Of a stretch of DNA of 64,000 nt, positions 33,138 to 41,890 are shown in pieces; position 1 is the first letter of the stretch, and each line of letters begins with the position of its first letter. The position numbers and the translations under genes are program-made. The stretch is from DATJLY01 sp035518375 (lineage in GTDB: Bacteria > Pseudomonadota > Alphaproteobacteria > ATCC43930 > CGMCC-115725), in assembly GCA_035518375.1 (NCBI GenBank), contig DATIXQ010000004.1, forward strand, positions 11,416-75,415. Reading direction: 5' to 3'. Under the pieces are notes generated by a model, which saw nothing but the letters and a program-made list of their open reading frames with translations, was not told the origin of the DNA and ran no database searches.

Positions 33138-35111
33138 TCAGGCGCCCCTCGCCGCAAGCTTATCCAGCAACGGCATCAGCACCGAATCCGGCGGGCGCCA
33201 CCGGCCGACGGAGGTACGGTAGATCGGCTGGCGAACCTGGACGGCGCTTGCGGTGCGCACTTCGCGCTTCGTCTCGTAGAAGGCGAGGCACGCATCGTTC
33301 CAGGGCAGGCCGCAATAGCTCACGATGCGCCGCGCTTGTCCTTCAACATCATCGACGAGCTCTTCGTAATCGACATCGAGAAACCCGTCGGGGCCGAGGA
33401 CAGCGCGCCAATGCGCCATCAGAGCCGCATAGGCGCGGTAAAAGCGTCCGAGCTCCGCGAGGTCGTAGCTGTAGGGGATATTGTCGCCTTTGAACCTGGT
33501 CATGAAGCAGGAGAGACAGGTGTCGATCGGATCGCGGCGCATGTGAATGATGCGCGCGTTGGGCAGGGCGAGCCGGATCAAGCCGACATAGTGAAAATTG
33601 TTCGGCAGCTTGTCGCTGACCCGCGTTACGCCGGGGGCCAAGGCGGCGAGCTTTGCGACATAGCTCTCGCCAACGGCCTTGAACTCGCGATCCGTCATCC
33701 AGGGGACGGACTCGGGATATCTCGACCCTGCGGCTTCTTTCATTATGTTGCGCTCGCCGGCGCCGAACAGCTGGGGATGACTTGCGAGAATTTGCTCCGC
33801 AAGCGTAGTGCCCGAGCGCGGCATGCCGATGATGAATACGGGAACTGGCGACGGATCGCCTTTACCGCTCCGCGCCGCGATCAAGGCGGGGCTGAAGACT
33901 TGTGTGATGCGCTCCATGAGGCCCAGCACCTGTCGCTCGTCGTAAGCGAGGCTTTGGCGCTTCAGGGCGCCGCCCTTGAGATAGTGCTCGAACGAGCGAT
34001 CGTGCTCGCCACAGCCCGCATATGCCTTGCCAAGCGCGAAGTGGAGCGACACCTGATCCAAGTCCGAGAGCGAGGCGATGTCGCGCGCCAGCGTCTCCAT
34101 TTGGAGGAGCAGCGGGTCATCGCGGCTGATCTTGCCCAGCCCCGCCAAGGCAGAGTGATAGACCGCGTTTCTTGGCTCGAGCGTGACCGCCTTGGTGTAA
34201 GCGGCTTTCGCCTCGTCGATGCGCCCGCTCATCACCAAGAGAGCGCCGAGATCGCCGTGTGCGGCGGCAAAGGTCGGATCGATCGCGATGGCCCGTTCGC
34301 ACGCAACGATCGCTTCGTCATGGCGGGTCGCGGCCTCGAGCGCGCCGGCGAGCTCGTGTGCGATCTGCGCGTTGTCGGGCCGGAGTTGAGCCGCGCGCGT
34401 GAAGCTTTCGACCGCTTCATCGTGACGCTGCAACGAAAACAGCGCGAGCGCACGGCCGTGATGAGCCGCGGCGTTGTTCGGCTCCAGCGCAAGGAGCCTG
34501 TCATACGCCGTCACCGCTTCGGCGTCCCGCTTCAGCGCGCGAAGGGACGCGGCCTGGCCAAGGCGCGCGTCGGCATAGTCCGGATCGACGTCGAGCGCCT
34601 GTTCGAACCGGCGCAAGGAGTCTTCGTGTCGGCCGAGCGCATGGAGGACCGTGCCGAGCGCGCACGCGGCTTCCGCGAAATCGGCGTCGATGGCGAGTGC
34701 CTTCTCGTAGGCGGCGACGGCTTCTTGCGGCCGTTTCAAGAGGGCCAGTGCGACGCCCAGCCCGTAATGCGCCTCGATCAGAGCAGGATCGGCGGCAAGC
34801 GCCTCTTGGTAGCGCGCCACCGCATCTTCGGTGCGGTTCGCCGCCACGTATGCCCCGGCGAGATTGAAATTCGCCTCGGCCAGATCAGGCGCGATCCCAA
34901 CTGCCGCCTCGCACGCGGCGATCGCTTCCTCGAGGCCGCCTTGCGCGACGATCGCCGCGCCCAGCCCCGCGAGCGCCCTGGCGTAAAGCCGATCCTTGGG
35001 GGCGCCTGCGGCCGCGACCAGCGCCCGATAGAGTCGCTCGGCTTCGGCGGGATGGCCGCGTTCCCGGTACGAAAACGCTGTCGCTAACGCGGCTTCGCGC
35101 TCGGCCGTCAT
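33138..35111 (-). CDS. TPR-repeat sulfotransferase
   Basis: A 657-residue protein. About ten tetratricopeptide repeats cover residues 1-380 (for example AEAERLYRALV, EAVAAYEKALAIDADFAEA). A sulfotransferase domain fills residues 420-657, opening with the PAPS 5'-phosphosulfate loop VFIIGMPRSGTTLAEQILAS and including MRRDPIDTCLS (3'-phosphate binding). The start at 35111 has AAGGG upstream. It resembles another such protein at 63.2 kb. The acceptor (sugar polymer or protein) is unknown. It is divergent from the PrsT-like gene. Confidence 0.88.
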   Translation of the reverse strand: MTAEREAALATAFSYRERGHPAEAERLYRALVAAAGAPKDRLYARALAGLGAAIVAQGGLEEAIAACEAAVGIAPDLAEANFNLAGAYVAANRTEDAVARYQEALAADPALIEAHYGLGVALALLKRPQEAVAAYEKALAIDADFAEAACALGTVLHALGRHEDSLRRFEQALDVDPDYADARLGQAASLRALKRDAEAVTAYDRLLALEPNNAAAHHGRALALFSLQRHDEAVESFTRAAQLRPDNAQIAHELAGALEAATRHDEAIVACERAIAIDPTFAAAHGDLGALLVMSGRIDEAKAAYTKAVTLEPRNAVYHSALAGLGKISRDDPLLLQMETLARDIASLSDLDQVSLHFALGKAYAGCGEHDRSFEHYLKGGALKRQSLAYDERQVLGLMERITQVFSPALIAARSGKGDPSPVPVFIIGMPRSGTTLAEQILASHPQLFGAGERNIMKEAAGSRYPESVPWMTDREFKAVGESYVAKLAALAPGVTRVSDKLPNNFHYVGLIRLALPNARIIHMRRDPIDTCLSCFMTRFKGDNIPYSYDLAELGRFYRAYAALMAHWRAVLGPDGFLDVDYEELVDDVEGQARRIVSYCGLPWNDACLAFYETKREVRTASAVQVRQPIYRTSVGRWRPPDSVLMPLLDKLAARGA

Positions 35112-35476
35112 GACACCCTTCGTGGAGAATTTTCCGCCCGCGGAAACTACCACATCGAGCGCTCGAAGCCGAGGGCGCCAAGGGCTTCGAAGTCGCGCGG
35201 ACGTACATCCTGCCAGTGCGACTCGTTGCCCCGGCTCGAATTAGGTCCGAGTTTAAAATCGAGCGAGACGGACGAAACCCGCCCGCCGGGCTTAACAATT
35301 ATGTGTATTTTGACGAATAAAGTGCACGCGCGCCCCACGTCGGCACTCAGTCGATTCGGCCGCGACGAGCGGCGGTCGAACATGGTAGAAATTCCTTGGA
35401 TTCCCTTCTGCATTCGGCGCTTTCTCCGTCCTTGCCCGAGGGTTCAAATGCGCCCGCCCAGGTCCGGAGCTCCACG
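35112..35476. other. Intergenic region between divergent sulfotransferase and PrsT-like genes
   Basis: A 365-base gap with no gene I can support. It contains a sigma-54-like element (35397-35412) and a more AT-rich stretch near 35290-35320 (TTGACGAATAAAGT). It should carry promoters for both flanking genes. Confidence 0.6.
35397..35412 (+). promoter_or_regulatory. Weak sigma-54-like promoter upstream of PrsT-like gene
   Basis: TGGATTCCCTTCTGCA keeps the -24 GG and -12 GC at the right spacing but diverges at the C and T positions of TGGCAC-N5-TTGCA. It lies 65 nt before the start codon. Confidence 0.35.
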
Positions 35477-38302
35477 ATGAGGCGAATTACAAAAAGCGTG
35501 GCCGCGGCTTCGAAGTTCGAGGCCGTGGCGAAGCGGCGCGCGCGAATTCTATACGCGCTTCCCATCCTGTTGGCGGTCGGCACGGCGCTTCCGGCGATGG
35601 CCGATGACGCGCAATCCCATGTGGCGAAGGCGAAGGCCGACGTCGACAAGGGTAATTTCGCCGCCGCCGAGATCGAATTGCGTAACGCCGCGCGCCTCGA
35701 CACTGACAATCCCACGATTCGCCTTCAACTCGCCGAAGTCTATCTCAAGCTGGGCAACCTGCCGGCCGCCGAGGCCGAGGCGCGCCTGGCAAAGACCGAT
35801 GGTGCCGAGGACGCTGCCGATCCTCCGCTTGCGGAGGCCCTCTTGCGCCAGAACAAGTTTCAGCAGCTGTTCGAGCAGATCCGGCCGGGTGACCGCCCGG
35901 CTGACCGTGAAGCGCTGGTCCGGTTCAATCTTGGCTCCGCCTATATCAACATCGGCAAATACAAGGAGGCGGAACCGCTTCTCAGAGACGCCGAACGGCT
36001 CGATGAGAAGGGGCTCTTGCCGAAGCTCGGCATGGCGCGCTGGTACATTGGCGCCCGCGATTTCGCGAGTGCCGAGGAGGAGCTCGCACGCGCCAGGGAG
36101 ATCGCGCCGGACGACCCCCGGATCCTCCGCCTCGCCGCCGATCTGTCGCTGAAAAGCGGCAAGTTCGAGGCGGCGGGGCGACAGCTCGATGATCTCCTCG
36201 CGAAGAATCCGAACGATGTTGCCGCCCGCGTTGCTCGCGCCGAAGTCTATATAGACTTGAACCAATTCGATTTGGCTCTGCCGCAAATCGATCGTGTGCT
36301 CGCGGCTGACAAGAAGAATGCGCCGGCGATGTATCTGAAGGCGTTTGCTCTGTTCAAGCAGCACAAATTGCCTGAGGCCGACGCGCTGCTCACCAACATC
36401 GGCAGCGGCTTTACGTCGTTTCCGGACGGCTATTTCCTGGCGGGCTCGGTGAAGTACGCGCTCGGCCAGTACGAGCAGGCATACGAGATGCTCTCGAAAT
36501 ACCTGTCGCGGCGGCCGGACAACGTCGAGGCGCGCCGGCTTGTCGCGAGCATCGCGCTCCGCAGGCGCGACATGGACGCGGTCATCGCGGCCCTATCGCC
36601 GGTCGTGGAGAAAAATCCCGCCGATACCGCTTCCGTCTCGCTGCTTGCTCAGGCTTATTACGCCACGAACCAGAAAAACAAGGCGCTTGAGCTTTACCAG
36701 CGCGCGGTCGCGGCAAAACCTGGGGACTCGTCCACGCAAGTGAATCTCGCTTATGCCGAACTGCAAAGCGGGGAGCTCCGGACTGGCGAGGCGGATCTCG
36801 AACAGGCGGCGCGGGAAGCCAAGCCCGACAGTGCGGCACCGGAGTACCTTGTCGTATCGCTCATGCGCGAAGGCAAGATGACCGAGGCGGCATCAACTGC
36901 GGAGGCCGCGATCAAGCAAAACGGGTCGAACGTGATCGCGCGGAATCTGCTGGGCTTGATTCGCTTGCAGCAGGAGAACTACGCGGCGGCCGAGAAAATC
37001 TTCAAGGATCTCCTCGCGGAGTCACCCAATTTGCGGTCCGTGCGGCGCAATCTCGCGCAGGTCTATGTCGAGGCCGGCCGCAAGGACGACGCGCGCACTC
37101 TCTATCAGCAGATGCTGAAGCAGCGGCCGGACGACATCGACGCGATCTACGGGCTCGCCAACCTGGCGATCTCGGACAAGCGGACGGACGAGGCCGACGG
37201 GCTCCTCGAGCGCGCGTCCAATGCGTTGCCGAAGGATCCGTTCCCGGGCGTCCAGCGGGTCGAGCTCGCATTGAGCCAGAAGAATTGGGACAAGGCGCTG
37301 CGGCTCGCGCGCGACCTCGAGCGGCGCTTTCCAAACTATCCGAATGCCTATGATCTCGCCGCCCAGGCGCTGATCGGCTCGGGCGACGTCAAAGGCGCGG
37401 CGAGCGAGTACGAGAAGGTGACCCATGAGCTGCCGGACAACGCCGCCGTCTTCGTACAGCTCGCAAATTTCCAGGTGAGCGCCAACGAGGACGCGGCCGC
37501 GAGGACATCGCTGCAGAAGGCGCTCTTACTTTCGCCCGGCGATCGCGATGCCATGGAAGCCTTGATCAACTACGAGTACAAAAAAGGCGGTCCCGCCGCG
37601 GCCTTGCGGGAGGCCCGGTCCTTCATTCCGCAGCAGCCGGTGCTGGCGACGCTGATGACGGCGAAGGCGCTGCTGCACTTGAACCGCGTCGACGATGCGA
37701 TCCTGCTCCTTGACGAGGCGCAGCAGAAAAATCATTCGAGCAGCCTCCTGCTCGAGCTCGCCCAGGTGACTGCTGCCTCCGGCAAGCCGCAGAAGGCGCA
37801 CGAGTTGTTGCAGGCATGGCTCAAGGACAATCCGCAGGATGGCTGGGCGCGTGTCGAGCTCGCCGATCTCGATGCATCGACGCACGATCTCGACGGCGCG
37901 ATCGCCAACTACGAGATCGCATACAAGCAGAATCCCGATAGCACCTTCGTCATCAACAATCTCGCGGCGCTCTATGGCCGCAAGGGCGATCCGCGTGGCC
38001 GGGAACTCGCGGACCGCGCCTATTTCCTGTCGCCCAATCCGCAGACCGAGGACACGCTTGGTTGGCTCATGGTCAAGGCCGGTGACGTGCAAGAGGGGCT
38101 TCCACTCCTCGACCGCGCTGCGCGCGCGATGCCGGACGATCCGGCGATCGGGTTTCACCTCGCTTACGCCTTGAAGGCAAGCGGTGAGGATCAAAGGGCG
38201 CGCGCAGTCCTTGAAGGCGCGCTCAAGACGAACGAGGCTTTCGACGAGCGTGATGAGGCGAAGAAAATGTTCGATTCTCTTAAGGAAGTTAAGGCGAACT
38301 AG
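35477..38302 (+). CDS. PrsT-like TPR protein of the PEP-CTERM/exopolysaccharide system
   Basis: A 941-residue exported protein. A signal peptide (LYALPILLAVGTALPAMADD) is followed by about 25 TPR-like helical hairpins to the end (for example KADVDKGNFAAAEIELRNAARL, AEVYLKLGNLPAAEAEARLAK). The opening repeats and length match the 'PEP-CTERM system TPR-repeat protein PrsT' family, except that no lipobox cysteine is visible. Start 35477 has GGAG 8 nt upstream. The GH26 gene follows by 38 nt. It is a paralogue of the protein at 59.2 kb. A scaffolding role in matrix export is inferred. Confidence 0.87.
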   Translation: MRRITKSVAAASKFEAVAKRRARILYALPILLAVGTALPAMADDAQSHVAKAKADVDKGNFAAAEIELRNAARLDTDNPTIRLQLAEVYLKLGNLPAAEAEARLAKTDGAEDAADPPLAEALLRQNKFQQLFEQIRPGDRPADREALVRFNLGSAYINIGKYKEAEPLLRDAERLDEKGLLPKLGMARWYIGARDFASAEEELARAREIAPDDPRILRLAADLSLKSGKFEAAGRQLDDLLAKNPNDVAARVARAEVYIDLNQFDLALPQIDRVLAADKKNAPAMYLKAFALFKQHKLPEADALLTNIGSGFTSFPDGYFLAGSVKYALGQYEQAYEMLSKYLSRRPDNVEARRLVASIALRRRDMDAVIAALSPVVEKNPADTASVSLLAQAYYATNQKNKALELYQRAVAAKPGDSSTQVNLAYAELQSGELRTGEADLEQAAREAKPDSAAPEYLVVSLMREGKMTEAASTAEAAIKQNGSNVIARNLLGLIRLQQENYAAAEKIFKDLLAESPNLRSVRRNLAQVYVEAGRKDDARTLYQQMLKQRPDDIDAIYGLANLAISDKRTDEADGLLERASNALPKDPFPGVQRVELALSQKNWDKALRLARDLERRFPNYPNAYDLAAQALIGSGDVKGAASEYEKVTHELPDNAAVFVQLANFQVSANEDAAARTSLQKALLLSPGDRDAMEALINYEYKKGGPAAALREARSFIPQQPVLATLMTAKALLHLNRVDDAILLLDEAQQKNHSSSLLLELAQVTAASGKPQKAHELLQAWLKDNPQDGWARVELADLDASTHDLDGAIANYEIAYKQNPDSTFVINNLAALYGRKGDPRGRELADRAYFLSPNPQTEDTLGWLMVKAGDVQEGLPLLDRAARAMPDDPAIGFHLAYALKASGEDQRARAVLEGALKTNEAFDERDEAKKMFDSLKEVKAN

Positions 38303-38340
38303 CAGGAATCCTCCGCAGTTCTTTTCCCATGAGGACGAAG

Positions 38341-39285
38341 ATGAGAAAGCCGATCATGTTCGGGCTGATCGTGCTCGCGGCCGTTGCGGCAAGTCAGGCC
38401 TCGGCCACAGAGCTCGGCGTCTACGAGGGCGCCGGATGCACCGGCGCCCAACGCATTCCCGGCTTTAATCAGTGGCTCGGCAAGCCCGTCGCGCGCAGTC
38501 TCGATTTCATCGCGTCGCAGACCTTCGCGAACATGGTGCAGGAGCTCGGCTGGGAAGCGACGTGCTGGCAGAAGGCCAACCTCGGCATACGCATGACCTT
38601 CGCCGTGCCGATGCTGACGAACGAGCCGACCGTGAGCCTCGCGCGCGGCGCCGCCGGCGACTACGACGAGTATTACACGCAGGTCGGCGAGATTCTCATG
38701 AAGCACGGTTGGAGCGACGCGATCCTGCGGGTCGGCTGGGAATTCAACGGCGGCTGGTACAAGTGGGCTGCGAAGAAGGATCCGACCTCGTGGGTCACCT
38801 ACTTTCAGCGCATCGTCACGCGCCTGCGCGCGACGCCCGGCAACCATTTCATGATCGATTGGAACCCCTCGATCTTCGTGCAACAGATTCCGCCGGATCA
38901 AGTCTATCCAGGCGACCAGTACGTCGATGTCATCGGCATCGACGTGTACGACCAGTATTGGGGACCAGCCAATGTCCAGGCCTCGCCCCAGTTGCGCTGG
39001 AAAGCCTTTCTCAGCGAGTCACACGGCCTCGACTGGGTCGTGAGCTTCGCCAAGGAGCACAAGAAGCCGATCTCGGTGCCGGAATGGGGCGTAGCGACGC
39101 GCGCCGATGGTCATGGCGGCGGCGACAATCCCTATTTCGTTGAGCAGATGGCCGCGTGGTTTCAGGCCAACAATGTTCGCTATCAAAATTATTTCGACTT
39201 CAATATGAAGAACATGGAATTCAAGATCTCGAACGGACAATTTCCGGAATCCGCGGCGGCCTTCAAACGAATTTTCGGAAAATAA
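38341..39285 (+). CDS. Secreted GH26-like glycoside hydrolase
   Basis: A 314-residue exported protein with signal peptide (FGLIVLAAVAASQASA). The fold is a family 26 (clan GH-A) barrel: acid/base E134 in RVGWEFNGGWY and nucleophile E248 in VPEWGV; WNPS and DVIGIDVYDQYW are further subsites. Family members cleave beta-mannans and related glycans, and similar proteins in EPS loci trim or release the polymer. The start at 38341 has GAGGA just upstream; 38329 is an alternative. It sits right behind the PrsT-like gene, and a stretch of low GC follows. Confidence 0.85.
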   Translation: MRKPIMFGLIVLAAVAASQASATELGVYEGAGCTGAQRIPGFNQWLGKPVARSLDFIASQTFANMVQELGWEATCWQKANLGIRMTFAVPMLTNEPTVSLARGAAGDYDEYYTQVGEILMKHGWSDAILRVGWEFNGGWYKWAAKKDPTSWVTYFQRIVTRLRATPGNHFMIDWNPSIFVQQIPPDQVYPGDQYVDVIGIDVYDQYWGPANVQASPQLRWKAFLSESHGLDWVVSFAKEHKKPISVPEWGVATRADGHGGGDNPYFVEQMAAWFQANNVRYQNYFDFNMKNMEFKISNGQFPESAAAFKRIFGK

Positions 39286-39361
39286 AAAGGGTAAATAAAA
39301 CATAAACGACGGTGCGCTGCACGCGCGTTGCAAGGTTCTCGCCCTTTCTAGGAGGGCCAAC

Positions 39362-39380
39362 TTGTAAAAACTTTTTACAA
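39362..39380. promoter_or_regulatory. Perfect palindrome, candidate activator site
   Basis: TTGTAAAAACTTTTTACAA has 9-bp arms and a one-base centre. It lies about 175 nt upstream of the sigma-54 promoter, the usual distance for an enhancer-binding protein site. Confidence 0.5.
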
Positions 39381-39544
39381 CTCGGTCTTCGGGGTGATGC
39401 GTGAATCAACGGGGGCTTGGATAGCAACGCGGTTAATATGCCTTAATAAAAAATCACAAGTTGCTGGGAAGACGAACAAATTTTATTAATGGATGGTTAT
39501 TTTTCCAGATCCCGGAATGCCGATCCGCAATCCGAAGCTGCCGC

Positions 39545-39560
39545 TGGCATATGAATTGCA
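39545..39560 (+). promoter_or_regulatory. Sigma-54 (-24/-12) promoter upstream of first PEP-CTERM gene
   Basis: TGGCATATGAATTGCA has the -24 TGGCA and -12 TTGCA elements with exact spacing. Transcription would begin near 39571, about 33 nt before the start codon. Confidence 0.68.
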
Positions 39561-39603
39561 TTTCTCAGTCCAGCGTCATGCTGGGGTCATAAGGGAGCGA
39601 CTT

Positions 39604-40686
39604 ATGCGCTGCGCTGCGAAAATGTCTTACCTGGGAGCGGTTTGCGCCCTGGGCCTGCTTGCAGGCTCGGGTACTGCGCATGCCGGCCTGACCCGGGTAT
39701 GGGACTTCAGCTACACGGGACAGGCGAGCACGCTTGGGGGCTCGGCCTATTACGGCGACACGACCAAAGACGGCACCCTCGATCCCACCTGCACCAACCT
39801 GGTCCACGGCTGCAGCACGACGGGCGCGCAGAACGGAATGCCCTCGGTTCAGTTGTCGCCGTCAGGCGGATCGCAGATTTATACCGGCGTTTATACCAAC
39901 CCGCTGACCCAAACCGGCCCCGGCGGTCTCCCCGTCGTCAGCCCCGGGCAATGGGATACCTCCGGCACCTCTGGCACGACGCCCAACTCGCTCGCGGCGT
40001 CCGCCTACACCTTCCCCTCGGTCGGGCCGACCGGCACGAAGATCACGGCCGCCGATCTGGCGCTTGCGAATCTGACCTCGTCCTTCCTCGGCCAGTCGTT
40101 CCTCGGCATCGGCGTTTGCCCCACCAACGGAACGAAGAACTACGGCACGACGGGTCAGTGCGGCCAGGTTGGCAACAACAACCTCGACGAAGTGATCAAG
40201 CTGACGCCCAACATCACGGGCTTCGCGCTGCAGCCGATTTCCCTGCAGATCAGCAATGTGGACAAGGGCGACTCGGTCGCACTGTTCGGACAACTGATCG
40301 GCAGCTCGACGATCGTCCCGATCCTGCCGGCCGGCACGATCAAGCAGCTTATGACGGCCGGATCCGCAACGGAGATCAGCTCGGGCTACGGCGACAACCC
40401 GGCCGAGACCGTCTACGACATCAACTTCAAAGACGTGAACGGCGATTTCCCGAAGCTTCCTGACTTCGTCGACGAGGGCGGATATAGCGCCCTTTACGTG
40501 GTGGCGGGCTATCAGGGCTGCACCGATGGCAGCACGCTCTCAAGCTGCCAGGACGCCATCACGCTCGACAATCTCTATGCCGGTTGGACTCCGATCCCCG
40601 AGCCCGCCTCGCTCGCGGTGTTCGGAACGGGTCTCATCGGCCTTGGCGCGATGTGGCGCCGCCGCCGCCAGGCGAAAGCCGCCTGA
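39604..40686 (+). CDS. PEP-CTERM domain secreted protein
   Basis: A 360-residue exported protein. It has a signal peptide (YLGAVCALGLLAGSGTAHAG) and the complete PEP-CTERM tail: PEPAS, a hydrophobic helix (LAVFGTGLIGLGAMW) and a basic end (RRRRQAKAA), the sorting signal recognised by exosortase. The mature domain is rich in Gly, Ser, Thr and Asn and carries several cysteine pairs (TNLVHGCST, YQGCTDGSTLSSCQDA); no catalytic motif is recognised. AAGGGAG precedes the ATG at 39604. It has its own sigma-54 promoter and a terminator hairpin behind it, so it is monocistronic. Confidence 0.93.
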   Translation: MRCAAKMSYLGAVCALGLLAGSGTAHAGLTRVWDFSYTGQASTLGGSAYYGDTTKDGTLDPTCTNLVHGCSTTGAQNGMPSVQLSPSGGSQIYTGVYTNPLTQTGPGGLPVVSPGQWDTSGTSGTTPNSLAASAYTFPSVGPTGTKITAADLALANLTSSFLGQSFLGIGVCPTNGTKNYGTTGQCGQVGNNNLDEVIKLTPNITGFALQPISLQISNVDKGDSVALFGQLIGSSTIVPILPAGTIKQLMTAGSATEISSGYGDNPAETVYDINFKDVNGDFPKLPDFVDEGGYSALYVVAGYQGCTDGSTLSSCQDAITLDNLYAGWTPIPEPASLAVFGTGLIGLGAMWRRRRQAKAA

Positions 40687-40708
40687 CGACGTCTTTGTTG
40701 CTGTGAAG

Positions 40709-40734
40709 AAGGGCGGCGCTCCGGCGCCGCCCTT
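40709..40734. terminator. Hairpin after the first PEP-CTERM gene
   Basis: AAGGGCGGCG (40709-40718) pairs perfectly with CGCCGCCCTT (40725-40734) around a 6-nt loop, between convergent genes. Confidence 0.65.
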
Positions 40735-40801
40735 CGCATTTGGGCGATCGCGCGCGCGCTTTTGGAAAAGTAGATTTTCGCGATCCCGAGCGGCATCCCG
40801 C

Positions 40802-41890
40802 TCAGAACCACAATTCTCCGGAACTCGAATCGTGCGCGCTGCCGACGTTGCGGCGCGCCAGCGAGATCGGCCCACCGAGTCCGAGGAAGGTGCCAACCTT
40901 TTCCCGGGTTGCAAGCTCGTCGAGCGCCTCGGTCCTCAGCTGCAGGAAGCGGTTCCCGAGACGCGCGGCAAGGGTTGCCATGTGTTCCTCGTACTCGACC
41001 ACCGCGCGGCGATACTGCGCTTCCTTGGCAGCATTGGGATCGTGCCGCGCGTCGGGCGAGGGGATCGCTTCGCGCGTCGGCGACCATCGCGTCGCCATCC
41101 ATATGCCATTGTGCATCGGCGCGTGGCTGTTCTCGCTCGCTGCGGTGATACGCATGAACGAGCGGACGACGGCGTTGACATCGCGGGAGATACCGATCGC
41201 CCGGTAGTTCGGGAACTCGCGCCCGATCGCCTCGGCCTGACCGAGCCACCAGCTCGACCAGTCGAACACGGCGGGAAAATACTGTGTCAGGATGCGAAAA
41301 CGCCGTACGTGGAAATCGACTTGGGCTGGATCTGCCGACCACCATACGAGCGGCGGATTCTCGTGCGTCGACAGCACGTCGGGATTGGCGGCGATCATCG
41401 CCGCAAGCGCCGTCGAGCCAACCCGGCCCGAGCCCATGCCGAGCACAAGGAGTCCAGGCTCGGACCGTTTCTGACGGCGGCTCATCAGCGCTTCGAGATT
41501 CTCGAAATAGGCCGCGGTGAGCCGCTCGGAAGGAAAGGATTTATAGATCGCCTCGAGCAGGAAAATGCCGCGCGCGACGCTGCCGATCGGCCACTGCCGC
41601 TCGCCGTTGGCAAGGGCGAGATCGCCAAGCTGCATGCCGAGCGCGCGGTCGAAGGGGTTCGACTCGAACGCGGCGCCGAGCAGCTTTTCGGCCGCGCCCG
41701 AAAGACCGATGCGAGAGAGGAGCGACGCAACGTTTGTCGGCGCATCCCAGTAATAGGTGAAGAACCGGCGCGCCGCGATCCACGCGGCAAGCTTGAGGCG
41801 CGAGCGCGGGCGCGGCCGTGCCAGATCGGGGTCGATCTCGTCCTCTGCCATCAGCTTGGGCGGAAGACTATGCGCGGTGGTCTGTTGCAT
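40802..41890 (-). CDS. Sulfotransferase-fold protein
   Basis: A 362-residue protein. A helical N-terminal part (about 1-140) resembling degenerate TPRs precedes a P-loop-like PAPS site at about residues 148-165 (LLVLGMGSGRVGSTALAAMI) and a likely 3'-phosphate segment (AIGISRDVNAVVRSFMRI). This matches the sulfotransferase superfamily; a tyrosine- or glycan-directed target cannot be decided. The start at 41890 overlaps the preceding glycosyltransferase by 23 nt, indicating coupling. The upstream open frame has no domain content. Confidence 0.75.
   Translation of the reverse strand: MQQTTAHSLPPKLMAEDEIDPDLARPRPRSRLKLAAWIAARRFFTYYWDAPTNVASLLSRIGLSGAAEKLLGAAFESNPFDRALGMQLGDLALANGERQWPIGSVARGIFLLEAIYKSFPSERLTAAYFENLEALMSRRQKRSEPGLLVLGMGSGRVGSTALAAMIAANPDVLSTHENPPLVWWSADPAQVDFHVRRFRILTQYFPAVFDWSSWWLGQAEAIGREFPNYRAIGISRDVNAVVRSFMRITAASENSHAPMHNGIWMATRWSPTREAIPSPDARHDPNAAKEAQYRRAVVEYEEHMATLAARLGNRFLQLRTEALDELATREKVGTFLGLGGPISLARRNVGSAHDSSSGELWF

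Larger units (their letters stand above)
39286..39603. other. AT-rich regulatory gap before first PEP-CTERM gene
   Basis: A 318-base stretch with clearly lower GC than its surroundings and no supported gene. It contains a 19-bp palindrome (39362-39380) and a sigma-54-type promoter (39545-39560), described separately. Confidence 0.7.

Noticed and set aside
33117..35087. 656-codon plus-strand frame opposite the TPR-sulfotransferase
   Set aside because: Antisense of repetitive TPR sequence; no start signal or motif.
35477..38302. Repetitive composition considered as DNA repeat array
   Set aside because: Periodicity comes from the TPR protein repeats, not from near-identical DNA units; no CRISPR or tandem array is present.
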